64,000 bases of DNA from Pyrinomonadaceae bacterium. Lineage in GTDB: Bacteria > Acidobacteriota > Blastocatellia > Pyrinomonadales > Pyrinomonadaceae. The stretch spans positions 127,536-191,535 of the forward strand of contig JAGOBH010000006.1 in NCBI GenBank assembly GCA_017983495.1. Direction: 5' to 3'. Shown piece by piece: positions 7,734-16,282 of this stretch. The translations under genes were made by a program, and so were the position numbers. Each line of letters opens with the position of its first letter. Within the stretch, counting starts at the first letter, position 1. The notes below the pieces were generated by a model. That model worked only from the letters and a program-made list of their open reading frames with translations. It had not been told where the DNA came from and searched no databases.

Positions 7734-8708
7734 CTAAACAATCCCCATTCGGCCGTACACATCCTGTAATGTGTGCTTCGCGATCGACCGTGCCTTTTCA
7801 GCACCGTTTTTCAGGATCGCGGCGAGGTCCTCGTCTGTGTATTTGTTGACGCGTTCCTGAAAAGGCCGTAGGAATTCGACCGTGACTTCGGCAAGTTCGC
7901 CCTTGAACTGGCCGTAGCCCTTGCCCTCAAAGTGTGCGACGCATTCGTCGGACGTTTTGCCGGTCAGAAGCTGGTAAATTGTCAGCAGATTTGCGATTGC
8001 GGGCCGCGATTCGTCGAACGTGATGTCGGTGCCGCTGTCGGTGACCGCACGTTTGATCTTTTTAGTGATCGTGTCGGCATCGTCGAGCAGAAAGATCGCT
8101 CCGTTCAAGTTCTCGTCGGATTTCGACATCTTTTTCGACGGATCCTGCAGGGAAGCGATACTTGCACCGACAGGCGGAATAAACGGTTCGGGAACCTTGA
8201 AAGTCTCTCCGAAATCACGGTTAAACCGCTCGGCAAGGTCGCGCGTCAATTCTAAATGCTGCTTCTGGTCCTGCCCGACGGGGACAAGATCTGTCTGATA
8301 AAGCAAAATGTCCGACGCCATAAGTACCGGATATGTGAACAGGCCGACGCCTGCGCCGGAATTACCCTTACCCTTGTCCTTGAACTGCGTCATCCGCTCG
8401 AGCTCGCCCATTCTTGATGAGCACGACAGCACCCATGCGAGTTCGGCGTGAGCGGCGACGTCCGACTGGATAAAAACGGTCGATTTTTCCGGGTCGATAC
8501 CCGCCGCGAGGTATATACGCGCGAGGTCGAGCGTCTTTTGCCGGAGAACCTTCGGATCCTGCGGCAGTGTGATCGCATGAAGATTGACAATACAGAAAAG
8601 TGATTCGTACTCGTCCTGAAGGGCGACCCAATTTTTCAAAGCACCGAGATAGTTGCCAATATGTAACTCGCCCGTCGGCTGGGCACCGCTAAAAATGCGT
8701 TTCTTCAT
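7734..8708 (-). CDS. trpS: Tryptophanyl-tRNA synthetase
   Basis: The 324-residue protein is a class I aminoacyl-tRNA synthetase that charges tRNA-Trp. The HIGH-like motif is PTGELHIGNYLGALKNW near residue 12. The KMSKS motif appears as DPSKKMSKSDENLNGAIFL. YPVLMASDILLY and VPVGQDQKQHLELTRDLA are specific to TrpRS. The length is normal. The ATG at 8708 lies four bases after the stop of the M50 protease gene, so the two are probably one operon. Confidence 0.97.
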   Translation of the reverse strand: MKKRIFSGAQPTGELHIGNYLGALKNWVALQDEYESLFCIVNLHAITLPQDPKVLRQKTLDLARIYLAAGIDPEKSTVFIQSDVAAHAELAWVLSCSSRMGELERMTQFKDKGKGNSGAGVGLFTYPVLMASDILLYQTDLVPVGQDQKQHLELTRDLAERFNRDFGETFKVPEPFIPPVGASIASLQDPSKKMSKSDENLNGAIFLLDDADTITKKIKRAVTDSGTDITFDESRPAIANLLTIYQLLTGKTSDECVAHFEGKGYGQFKGELAEVTVEFLRPFQERVNKYTDEDLAAILKNGAEKARSIAKHTLQDVYGRMGIV

Positions 8709-8711
8709 AAA

Positions 8712-9428
8712 CTAAAACCAGGGAGTGAGCAGCAAATAGGATACGAGATAAAAGAACGGCCTGATGATCGCACCGATCAAACCCCAGTAGACAAGCAGCA
8801 TAAGGATAAGAAAGCCGTATTGCTCCATCAATGCGAAAATCGGCTGAAAACTCTCCGGTAAGAACGTTGAGAGCACCTTACTGCCGTCCAGCGGCGGGAA
8901 CGGCAATAGGTTAAATACAGCCAAAGATACGTTTAGCGTAATGAGGTAAGTCAGGAAAATGACGATCGGTTGAAGTGTGTCTGCAAAAATAACGTATTTG
9001 CCCGAAGGTCCGATCGTGCCAAGGACACCCGTTGCGAGAAGTGATTTGAATATCACGAAACCAATGGTTGCAATGATAACGTTCGCACCAATGCCCGCGA
9101 TCGAGACCATTACATTAGCCTGCTTGTATTTGGTCCATTTTCGAGGATTTACCGGCGTGGGAATACCCCATCCGATCAGTGGGATGTTGCCCAAAGCACC
9201 GCCGACCGAGCCAAGAACAAAGCTAAGTATCGGTATCAACAGCGTGCCGATCGGGTCGGTGTGTTTGACAGGATTGAGGGTGACGCGGCCCAGCATATAG
9301 GCTGTGTCATCACCGTATTTCCATGACATCCACGCGTGTCCGGCCTCGTGGGCGGAGATCGCCAAAAGCAAAACCACCATGTAGATGACTAAATGGCTTA
9401 TTAAATTGACGATGTCGATATCACCCAT
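8712..9428 (-). CDS. Site-2-protease-like M50 membrane metallopeptidase
   Basis: A 238-residue multi-pass membrane protein of the short M50 type. The zinc site HEAGH is at about residues 26-30 inside the first membrane helix (LLLAISAHEAGHAWMSW). The second motif, NLLPFPPLDGSKVL, supplies the third ligand. GRVTLNPVKHTDPIGTLLIP is typical of this subgroup. Such proteases cut substrates within the membrane; the substrate is unknown. It is followed at four bases by trpS. It is divergent from the ATP-grasp gene, so 9429-9575 should contain both promoters. Confidence 0.9.
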   Translation of the reverse strand: MGDIDIVNLISHLVIYMVVLLLAISAHEAGHAWMSWKYGDDTAYMLGRVTLNPVKHTDPIGTLLIPILSFVLGSVGGALGNIPLIGWGIPTPVNPRKWTKYKQANVMVSIAGIGANVIIATIGFVIFKSLLATGVLGTIGPSGKYVIFADTLQPIVIFLTYLITLNVSLAVFNLLPFPPLDGSKVLSTFLPESFQPIFALMEQYGFLILMLLVYWGLIGAIIRPFFYLVSYLLLTPWF

Positions 9429-9575
9429 AATACTGCTTGTGTGTCGCTCTGATAAAAATGGCGAAGTCTAGTGTTTTCGTTGTATTTACCGCTAAATTGT
9501 GCCATTCTTTTGATTCAAAATAAAATCTCATTCACAGAAACTGTTGTCTATAAATCGGTTTTGTCGGCGAAGTCT

Positions 9576-10787
9576 ATGAAGCACCACATCGTCTGTATCG
9601 CGAGTGAACACAAGGGGAACGAATTTTTGGAGGAAGCCCAGAATTCGGGTTGGCACGTCACGCTCGTGACGCGGAAAAAGCTGCTCGATGCCCAATGGGC
9701 ATGGACGGCGATCAATGATGTGACGACGGTCGAGGACAACGCTCAGCCGGTCGATTACGTTCGGGCGGTGACCAATCTTGCCGGTTCGAGGCCGATCGAC
9801 CGCATTGTCGGCATCGACGAATTTGACGTCATTACCGCCGCACTTGCCCGTGAACATCTACAGATCGACGGCATGGGCAGCTCATATCTGCGGCGTTTTC
9901 GCGACAAGCTGACGATGCGGAATGTTGCATTCGAGGCCGGAATTCCGTGTCCCGAATTTATCGGGGCATTCAATCGCGACGCGATCGACGAGTTTTTGGG
10001 CCGCGTTCCGGTCCCGCTGATCGTAAAGCCGCGGCATGAGGTGTCGGCATTCGGCATTCGTAAATGCGAATCTGCCGACGATGTCTGGAGCGTTTTGACC
10101 GACCTCGACAGCCGGAATAACTGGCGCGACCATCCGTCGCAATTCGTTATCGAACGATTTATTGAGGGACGCGTGTTCCACATCGATTCGGTCGTCAGCG
10201 AGGGCAAGGTCGTCGCGTGCGGCGTCAGTCAATACGGCACAACGCCATTTGCCGTATCACATTACGGCGGAGTCTTTTCGTCGTCTATCGTTCCGTACAA
10301 GGCGAAAGAGCGTAAGCCGCTCGAGAAATTAAACGCTGAGCTGTTATCGGCATTTGGTTACGAACAGGGCGTCTCGCACGCCGAATTTCTACAGAGCGAC
10401 GCCGATGGCAAATTCTATCTGCTCGAAGTCGCTTGCCGGGTTGGTGGAGCGTACATTGCTAACGTGCTTGAACAGGCGTGTAACTTCAATCTCTGGCGCG
10501 AATGGGCGAAGCTCGAAACAGCGACAAAAGAGAGGCCCTACAAATTGCCGAAAATCCGGAAGGACTTTGCAGGGATCACACTTGCCCTGGCAAAGGTCGA
10601 TGAACCTGATACCTCACATTATCAGGACCCTGAGATCGTCTATCGCGTCAACAAGCCGAAACACGTTGGACTGATCTTCTGTTCGCCCGATCAGCAGCGT
10701 GTGGACGACCTGATGACACAATATTCCGAGCGGATCACCAACGATTTCCTTGCCGTTGCACCTGTCAAGGAGCGTTACGACGACTGA
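9576..10787 (+). CDS. ATP-grasp domain enzyme
   Basis: A 403-residue protein with the ATP-grasp ligase fold. It has an N-terminal Rossmann-like part (HHIVCIASEHKGNEFLEEA), IDRIVGIDEFDVITAALARE, the FRDKLTMRNVAFEAGIPCPEF helix, the ATP-lid region PVPLIVKPRHEVSAFGI, and the metal-binding strand FYLLEVACRVGGAYI. Relatives (carboxylate-amine ligases, carnosine synthase or BL00235-like proteins) join a carboxylate to an amine or thiol. The substrate cannot be told from the sequence. The frame is open upstream to 9471, but those residues are not family-like, so I start at the ATG at 9576. Confidence 0.8.
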   Translation: MKHHIVCIASEHKGNEFLEEAQNSGWHVTLVTRKKLLDAQWAWTAINDVTTVEDNAQPVDYVRAVTNLAGSRPIDRIVGIDEFDVITAALAREHLQIDGMGSSYLRRFRDKLTMRNVAFEAGIPCPEFIGAFNRDAIDEFLGRVPVPLIVKPRHEVSAFGIRKCESADDVWSVLTDLDSRNNWRDHPSQFVIERFIEGRVFHIDSVVSEGKVVACGVSQYGTTPFAVSHYGGVFSSSIVPYKAKERKPLEKLNAELLSAFGYEQGVSHAEFLQSDADGKFYLLEVACRVGGAYIANVLEQACNFNLWREWAKLETATKERPYKLPKIRKDFAGITLALAKVDEPDTSHYQDPEIVYRVNKPKHVGLIFCSPDQQRVDDLMTQYSERITNDFLAVAPVKERYDD

Positions 10788-10892
10788 CAGCCGGTAACCG
10801 TCGCCTAAGACCGCCCGCGTCCGAGAGAATTGACACGGCGGGCGAAGCACGCTTTGTCTTATGGCTGCCGGTCGCGTATCCTTAGCTTTTTT

Positions 10893-12098
10893 ATGACCGC
10901 AAACAGAGCCAGCTATACGGGTCCGCCGACAATACTTGACCACGACCTAAATAAGCACTTTCCAGAACTGCTGAAATTCGAATCGACGCCGGAAATGGAA
11001 GCCTCCGAGCTTTACGGGCGGATCCGTGAAGAGGTGGAAAAAGTCCTCGATGCCGTTGTGGTTGAGGATCTGGCTCGCAGCGAAGAACGAGCCGATGCCG
11101 CGACATTGAACGTTTTGGCGTGGAATATCGAACGCGGAAATCGATTTGAGGGAATCGTCGGCGCGCTCAAAAATCACGATCAACTTAGAGATAAGGACCT
11201 TTTGCTGCTGACCGAACTCGACTATGGCATGGCTCGGAGCAAAAACCGATTTGTTCCGCACGAGATCGCAAGCGAGCTGGGCATGAACTACGCGTTCGCA
11301 CCGGTCTATGTTGCCCTGCAAAAGGGAAGCGGCGTCGAATCGGAAATGGACGGCGAGAATACACGTTCGATCCATGGCCTGGCGATGTTTTCGCGTTATC
11401 CGATGAAAAACGTCCACGCCGTGCCGCTGCCAAATGGCAAGGACAAGATGTGGGGCAAGGAAAAGCGGCTCGGGTATCTGCGTGCGTTGTTTGCCGACAT
11501 CGAGCATCCGACGGGGACTTTTCGGGCGGTCACGATCCATCTCGACGCACATTGCTCGCGGGCACATCGTCAAAAGCAGATCAAGATCGTGCTCGACCAC
11601 CTCGACACGCTGCCGCCGATGCCTGTGATAATAGGCGGCGACTGGAACACGACGACATTTAATTCGCAAAGCGCCACGCGGGCGATAATGGGCTATTGGC
11701 GACGTGTAATGATGGGGCCGAAGAATGTGGCAAAGAACCACTTGCCGCACCCGGAGCGCTATTTTGAGCGAAATCTGTTTAATTCGCTTGAGGCTCGCGG
11801 CTATGATTATCGCTCGCTAAACGAGATCGGTGCCGGGACGCTGCATTACCATATCGAGAGCATCGAAAAGAACACAAATCTGCGTGACTGGGTGCCTGAG
11901 TGGTGCTTTCCGTTTATCTTTTGGGCGGCAGGCCGCGTCGGCGGGCACGTCTCGGCACGACTCGATTGGTTCGCCGCCCGCGGCTTAACTATCGCCCCCG
12001 GCACAACACCGCAGACGATCGGCAACCTGATCGACGCTGAGGGCATTCCGCTTTCGGATCACGACGCGATCTCGGTCGAACTGATCCCGGAGGGTTAG
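10893..12098 (+). CDS. Endonuclease/exonuclease/phosphatase (EEP) family protein
   Basis: A 401-residue protein with the DNase I-like EEP fold: NVLAWNIERGNRF (Asn and Glu ligands), LLLLTELDYGMARS, TIHLDAHCSRAHR, VIIGGDWNTTTFN (D-x-N) and the terminal SDHDAI (catalytic His). Members cut nucleic acids or phosphoesters of lipids and sugars; which applies here is unknown. The extra ~80-residue N-terminal part (DLNKHFPELLKFES...) and the long segment around WVPEWCFPFIFW are unusual. The start is the ATG at 10893 rather than the in-frame ATG at 10830, since the preceding residues look like translated intergenic DNA. Confidence 0.8.
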   Translation: MTANRASYTGPPTILDHDLNKHFPELLKFESTPEMEASELYGRIREEVEKVLDAVVVEDLARSEERADAATLNVLAWNIERGNRFEGIVGALKNHDQLRDKDLLLLTELDYGMARSKNRFVPHEIASELGMNYAFAPVYVALQKGSGVESEMDGENTRSIHGLAMFSRYPMKNVHAVPLPNGKDKMWGKEKRLGYLRALFADIEHPTGTFRAVTIHLDAHCSRAHRQKQIKIVLDHLDTLPPMPVIIGGDWNTTTFNSQSATRAIMGYWRRVMMGPKNVAKNHLPHPERYFERNLFNSLEARGYDYRSLNEIGAGTLHYHIESIEKNTNLRDWVPEWCFPFIFWAAGRVGGHVSARLDWFAARGLTIAPGTTPQTIGNLIDAEGIPLSDHDAISVELIPEG

Positions 12099-12107
12099 CT
12101 ACAATTG

Positions 12108-12160
12108 GCACGAATGGCACTAATATTTAATTCCATTCGTGACATTCGGGTAATTAGTGG
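12108..12160. repeat. Inverted repeat CACGAATGG / CCATTCGTG
   Basis: CACGAATGG and CCATTCGTG (9 bp, perfect) flank a short AT-rich loop, with ATTAGTGGC-type words around them. It lies directly after the EEP gene and could act as a transcript end, but has no T-run. It looks like one of the dispersed intergenic repeats of this genome. Confidence 0.5.
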
Positions 12161-12174
12161 CTAAAGTTTTCATT

Positions 12175-12429
12175 ATGGAAGTTGCATTTTGTCAGACACT
12201 CAGCTTTAACGCTGACACATTCGAATACGAAGCGGTCGCGTCCGAGAACGGTAACGCGACGATAATCAAGTTTCCGCTGGACCAGAAATTGTACAGCCCA
12301 GGCGACGTCGTCGTCGTTTTGGACAATGAAGAGATCACGTTTCACGGCATCATCGGTAAGATCGAAGACGGCTACGCCTATGCGTCCGACCCCAAGGGCT
12401 CGCTGCTGCCAGCTGGAGCGGTTAATTGA
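12175..12429 (+). CDS. Small protein of unknown function
   Basis: An 84-residue protein starting MEVAFCQTLSFNADTFEY. It has no signal peptide or membrane segment and is mostly predicted beta strand (ATIIKFPLDQ, GDVVVVLDNEEITFHGIIGKIEDGYAYA), like a small barrel fold. I do not recognise the family. An in-frame GTG at 12157 exists but lies inside an inverted repeat, so I use the ATG at 12175. It is followed by an AT-rich repeat stretch and tRNA-Ala. Confidence 0.55.
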   Translation: MEVAFCQTLSFNADTFEYEAVASENGNATIIKFPLDQKLYSPGDVVVVLDNEEITFHGIIGKIEDGYAYASDPKGSLLPAGAVN

Positions 12430-12517
12430 TAATTGAAGATTGGAGAATCGAGAATGTGAGAAGGATGATTTGCTCTTGAAATTATCAATTCTCCATTCTA
12501 AACTCTCAATTGAATAA
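12430..12517. repeat. AT-rich imperfect inverted repeat
   Basis: TTGATAATTGAAGATTGGAG and the approximate reverse complement AAATTATCAATTCTCCATTC face each other, with a second pair of weaker words (GAATCGAGAATG / AACTCTCAATTG). It fills the gap between the small protein gene and tRNA-Ala. No gene is seen here. Confidence 0.45.
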
Positions 12518-12519
12518 AC

Positions 12520-12596
12520 GGGGATGTAGCTCAGTTTGGCAGAGCGCTGCGTTCGCAATGCAGAGGTCAGGAGTTCGACCCTCCTCATCTCCACCA
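12520..12596 (+). tRNA. tRNA-Ala (anticodon CGC)
   Basis: A 77-nt cloverleaf with encoded CCA. The acceptor GGGGATG pairs with CATCTCC (one G-U). The D arm is GCTC/GAGC. The anticodon stem CTGCG/TGCAG carries loop TTCGCAA, giving anticodon CGC, which reads GCG (Ala). The T arm is AGGAG-TTCGACC-CTCCT. It ends five bases before the convergent stop of the small gene at 12601. Confidence 0.95.
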
Positions 12597-12600
12597 AATT

Positions 12601-12771
12601 TTAAGGGACGAGCACATGCTCGTCTTTTTCTTTCTTAACGACCTTTTCAAGGTCTTCGACTTTCCGGGAATTCGCGACGTCGGACGTTTTAAGTGCGACC
12701 GCCAGTTCCCAGAGCTGGTCGAGCATTTCCATTCGATTTGTCACTGCCTGCGGCGACATATCAATCTTCAT
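12601..12771 (-). CDS. Small helical protein coupled to the nucleotidyltransferase
   Basis: A 56-residue protein starting MKIDMSPQAVTNRMEMLDQLWELAVAL and ending in a Lys/Glu-rich helix (VEDLEKVVKKEKDE). It has no signal or membrane segment. Its ATG at 12771 lies inside the last codons of the nucleotidyltransferase gene (11-bp overlap in another frame), so translation is probably coupled. I do not recognise the family. The arrangement resembles two-gene MNT/HEPN or AbiEii-type modules, but this protein is too short for HEPN. An upstream in-frame ATG at 12795 is also possible. Confidence 0.6.
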   Translation of the reverse strand: MKIDMSPQAVTNRMEMLDQLWELAVALKTSDVANSRKVEDLEKVVKKEKDEHVLVP

Positions 12772-13228
12772 CGTCCAAACCTCGCAAATAATCAAGATCG
12801 ATCAGGTCTTTGGGCCTGCCGGCGGCTTCCTTCATTACTTTCATTCCGGAGGCCGAGACCACGCGATACTCACCCGCATTCCATTTTACCAAACGGCGGT
12901 CATTCCACACATCCGCGTACTTTTCTGTAGCGAGAATAAGATCAAGCGTGATCAGTTCTTTCGTCGCGTGATCGATCTTTGAAATACGGCGTATGAGCGT
13001 CTCGCCTTTGTCAAAATTCAGCGGCAAACCCTTAATATCGAATCCGAGCGAACGCGCAGTTTCGATAACGGCGTCAAGATCTTCGGAAAGAATGATCAAG
13101 TCAATATCGGTCGTCGCCCGAAGGAATCCGTGAATCGCCATCGCCCATCCGCCACAGACCGCGTAATCGATCCCGCGCGTATTGAGAGCTTCGGTAACAC
13201 CGATAAATTCGTCTAGAAGTCGAGCCAT
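12761..13228 (-). CDS. MNT-fold nucleotidyltransferase (AbiEii/DUF6036-like)
   Basis: A 155-residue protein with the small nucleotidyltransferase core: VCGGWAMAIHG (GG...H-G), then RATTDIDLIIL, whose D-x-D binds metal, followed by ITLDLILATEKYADVW with the third acidic residue. Relatives include type IV toxin AbiEii and minimal nucleotidyltransferases, which transfer NMPs to tRNA or protein partners. Whether this is a toxin, a tRNA-modifying enzyme or something else is unknown. It overlaps the small gene downstream, and the pair sits directly beside tRNA-Ala. Confidence 0.78.
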   Translation of the reverse strand: MARLLDEFIGVTEALNTRGIDYAVCGGWAMAIHGFLRATTDIDLIILSEDLDAVIETARSLGFDIKGLPLNFDKGETLIRRISKIDHATKELITLDLILATEKYADVWNDRRLVKWNAGEYRVVSASGMKVMKEAAGRPKDLIDLDYLRGLDDED

Positions 13229-13252
13229 CGAACATTATTATAACCCCAACAA

Positions 13253-15058
13253 TTAACGTAGGGTAGTCAATATTCGCCCGACCGGATAAACCCCGATCTT
13301 TTGGTTTAGGAAATACGGCGAGCGTTCGTAGAAGAAACGCAGGCGTGCGCCGGGGCTTTTGGCGAATGCGGGGTCTTTCAGGCGTTCGTCGAATTCCTTT
13401 TGCAAACTTGGGTCTTTGGCCAGCATGTCTCGGGCTAGCTTTTCGAGCACGTAGCCTGAGCCGCCTTCTTTTTGCTCGAAGATCGAGTTGAAAAATCCCC
13501 AGTAAAGAAACGAGTCGGGGCCGTTCGGTTCGAGCAGGTGGATGGCGACGTTGGCGGCTTCCTGATCCATCGGAATCAGTGCCGAGCCGGCGGCGAATGT
13601 GCGGGTTTCCTTTACAGGCGACTGCTTTGCGGTGAGCGTGATGCGGTTTTCGAATGAGTTGGCCGCCCACTTCGGTTCCGTGAGTTTATAGGTTTCGACC
13701 TCGGTTGTGAGCGGCTGTTTTAGGCGTTCGAACCGCACGCCGTGCAAGCGCAGCAGCTCGAGCACATCTTTGTATTGCGGCGGCACGATGTAATACAGCG
13801 GCGGGGCGACGGATGTTGACACGCGTGCGTCGTCGTATCGCGGGATCGTGATATTGAGCGGCGCCGAGCCGTAGATGATCCGCTTTCCGCCCGAGATCGT
13901 GCTGTCTTCCATCTTGTACTCGACGCCTTTGAACGCGAGCGGCGTCGATTTGTCCGTGATCGACAGCGCGAGCGGGAAGGCGCGCTTCGGATCGTAGGTT
14001 TTGCCACGCGCAATGGTTTCCGCGTCGGCGGCACGGTTTGCGTCGAAAAGGCTCGCCTTCGAGCGGCCGGCTTCTTCGACGGCGTAACGAAGCACATCAT
14101 AGGTGCCGCGCACGCGGGACTTGTAGGTCTTGTAAACGTTCGTTTCGATGAGGACGCCGGCACGGTTGCGGAGCGGTGCGTAGCCCGTCGCGAAACGCGG
14201 CGTCGCGATGAAGGTCGCTATCCCGCCGGTGACCTCGCGGCCGGCAAACTCGACGTAGTGCGTCAGCAGGTTGCCTTCTTTTTCGACGTTCGGCACGACC
14301 ACGCCGTCGAAGTGCTCGTCCATCCACGTCTTGATCATGGGCGAAACTTCCTGAAAATGAGCGTATTCATACGTCACGTTGTACTGAAAATCGGCGCCGT
14401 TGGTGACGTGGCAATCGATGAAAAGGTCCGGCCGCCACTTGTTCCAGAGCCCGAGCCAGGCGCGCGTTTCCGGGGCGTCGGCCTTCATATAATCGCGATT
14501 GAGGTTGAGGTTATTCGAGTTTGCGCGGTAGCCCATCTCGTCCGGGCCGTTCTGATTGATGCGGTTGTACGCACTCCATTTCTCGTGGCCGTCCACGCTG
14601 TATATCGGCTGGAACAAAATGACAACGTCCTTGAGCAGCGCAAGCCTCGTCCGGGTGATGGCGATGTCCCTTAGCAGCGCAAGTCCCGCGTCTTTGCCGT
14701 CGATCTCGCCCGCGTGGATACCTGCCTGGATCAGCACGACCGCCTTGCCCTGTTTGCGTGCCGCCTCGGGTGTCAAGGCTCGTCCCGACGCCGCGATGAG
14801 CAGCGGCAGTTCGCGGCCCTCGCCGCTCGTGCCGTACGTCTCGTACACGATCATCCCGCCCGAAGCCTTCGCCAAACGCCGGCAATATTCCACCGTCTCG
14901 TCGTAACGAGCCGTCTCACGGTACCCCGTCCGCTCCGCCTTGGTCTGCCACTCCGCCGGCACGTTCGCCGACTCGCTCTGCGAAAAGACGGAACCAACCA
15001 GAACCAATATTGACACCACAAATCCGAACCAAGAGCGAAATTTGATTAGAACATTCAT
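13253..15058 (-). CDS. Secreted M14-family zinc carboxypeptidase
   Basis: A 601-residue exported peptidase. The signal peptide is FGFVVSILVLVGSVFSQ. The M14 zinc ligands are in IQAGIHAGEIDGKDAG (H-x-x-E, about residues 113-116) and LFIDCHVTNG (His). The substrate-binding Asn-Arg pair is likely in NLNLNRDYMKAD. The C-terminal 250 residues form an accessory region seen in bacterial M14 proteins of this size. It should trim peptides in the periplasm or outside the cell. The gene is monocistronic or first of the unit that continues into the nucleotidyltransferase 24 bp downstream. Confidence 0.9.
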   Translation of the reverse strand: MNVLIKFRSWFGFVVSILVLVGSVFSQSESANVPAEWQTKAERTGYRETARYDETVEYCRRLAKASGGMIVYETYGTSGEGRELPLLIAASGRALTPEAARKQGKAVVLIQAGIHAGEIDGKDAGLALLRDIAITRTRLALLKDVVILFQPIYSVDGHEKWSAYNRINQNGPDEMGYRANSNNLNLNRDYMKADAPETRAWLGLWNKWRPDLFIDCHVTNGADFQYNVTYEYAHFQEVSPMIKTWMDEHFDGVVVPNVEKEGNLLTHYVEFAGREVTGGIATFIATPRFATGYAPLRNRAGVLIETNVYKTYKSRVRGTYDVLRYAVEEAGRSKASLFDANRAADAETIARGKTYDPKRAFPLALSITDKSTPLAFKGVEYKMEDSTISGGKRIIYGSAPLNITIPRYDDARVSTSVAPPLYYIVPPQYKDVLELLRLHGVRFERLKQPLTTEVETYKLTEPKWAANSFENRITLTAKQSPVKETRTFAAGSALIPMDQEAANVAIHLLEPNGPDSFLYWGFFNSIFEQKEGGSGYVLEKLARDMLAKDPSLQKEFDERLKDPAFAKSPGARLRFFYERSPYFLNQKIGVYPVGRILTTLR

Positions 15059-15124
15059 GTACGCAATTATACGATGAATCGTTGTGCATCTAAATCAGCT
15101 CGGCGATGAATCAAGATACGTTGA

Positions 15125-15589
15125 CCGCACTGTCTTCCTTACGCCACTCATAGAATCTCGGCCCAAGACCAGCTTCGTGTCTTGCATAATACCGCAAAGG
15201 TCGCAGGTGCAAGCGAAGCGAACATGGCGGCGCTTGGAATTCCTACAACATCGGCGAAGGCTCCTTCAAATGCGACACGACCGACCACGCGTGTTGATAC
15301 CAGCCAGCGTTTACAGCACACGCTTCATTGGGCAGAGGAAACGACGCCCGACAACAAACGCAAACCGATCGGAGCAATGGGCGCGGAGATCTGGGTAAAA
15401 CTCGACGGCCCGCCGCCGATCGACGAAACCGAGTGCGTCTTCCTAACGCTCGACGCTTTCACGCCATACCTGAAAGAATATTCAGGCGCCGACGCCGGGA
15501 AAATGGCCCATTATTTAACCCGCTGGCGCATGCGCGACGGCTCTACAAGTGCATGGGGCGAAACCGTCAGCGCTACGATCACCGGTTAG
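15125..15589 (+). pseudogene. Remnant of a larger conserved protein (C-terminal part)
   Basis: The open frame from 15125 lacks a convincing start. It encodes the C-terminal ~130 residues of a protein type that I recall as common in Acidobacteria and relatives: ANMAALGIPTTS, KPIGAMGAEIWVKLDGPPP, YSGADAGKMAHYLTRWRM and a final WGETVSATITG. The usual first ~80-100 residues are missing; upstream sequence is in other frames and has stops. A truncated gene is the best reading. A short protein from the TTG at 15182 cannot be excluded. Confidence 0.5.
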
Positions 15590-15664
15590 GTAAACAAACG
15601 AATGTCGTTGATAATATTCGAAATCTAAGTATTATCAACGGCTTTCTTAGTGATATAAAAAAAT

Positions 15665-16120
15665 ATGCCTTCCAAATCGACACTGTTCCTCTGTTTCTTA
15701 GTTTTGCCGTTCTGCACAATTGCGACCATAGCGCAAAATACAAAAAAAGCCGTTCCAATCATCGGTTGTTACACTGATTTGAAAGTAATTAGCGAAGGTG
15801 TAGTCGGTAATGGTGTGATTAAAATTGCATTCAAGAATGGTAAATATGTTGGAACATTTGCGCAGCTACAAAACGAATTGGGCCTCGCGTCCGATGAAAC
15901 TCCTCTAAAAAATATCGTAGTAAATAAATCGAGGCGAACTATTAAGTTTGACATTATATTTACGAGGTATTCTGGAAGTGCCGAGGGCAAACTCTCGACT
16001 GTTCGAGGCGTGACCGGCAAAATTTCGAAACGTGGAATCAAAATGAATTGGCGTGGCAGTTCTGGATCTTACGGAGGTTCAACACCGTTTATGAAACGCG
16101 GTGATAAAACCTGCTATTGA
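15665..16120 (+). CDS. Secreted protein of unknown function
   Basis: A 151-residue protein with signal peptide MPSKSTLFLCFLVLPFCTIATIAQ. The mature part is basic and beta-rich (GVIKIAFKNGKYVGTFAQLQ, TIKFDIIFTRYSGSAEGKL), with one Cys near each end. No known domain is recognised. Its base use is AT-richer than its neighbours, which may reflect transfer or weak constraint. A strong hairpin terminator follows at 16183. Confidence 0.6.
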   Translation: MPSKSTLFLCFLVLPFCTIATIAQNTKKAVPIIGCYTDLKVISEGVVGNGVIKIAFKNGKYVGTFAQLQNELGLASDETPLKNIVVNKSRRTIKFDIIFTRYSGSAEGKLSTVRGVTGKISKRGIKMNWRGSSGSYGGSTPFMKRGDKTCY

Positions 16121-16182
16121 TCTCAACGGCAATCCCCTCACCTCGGCCATAACAATCACCGAGTAATTTACAGAAAAGAATT

Positions 16183-16218
16183 GCGGCTTGAGTGCGGGAA
16201 ACTCAAGCCGCATTTTAT
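16183..16218. terminator. Bidirectional terminator between the secreted-protein gene and polA
   Basis: GCGGCTTGAGT and ACTCAAGCCGC form an 11-bp perfect stem around GCGGGAA. Plus-strand ATTTTATT and minus-strand AATTCTTTTC tails follow. It separates the convergent genes at 15665 and 16283. Confidence 0.85.
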
Positions 16219-16282
16219 TGGACGCTTCCTGCTTTCTCTCGCGCGGAATTGACAGTCAAATGGCGGAATGTGCGAGCGTCCG

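Noticed and set aside
10614..10943. Minus-strand frame between the ATP-grasp and EEP genes
   Set aside because: Antisense shadow of two real plus-strand genes, with no start signal or domain.
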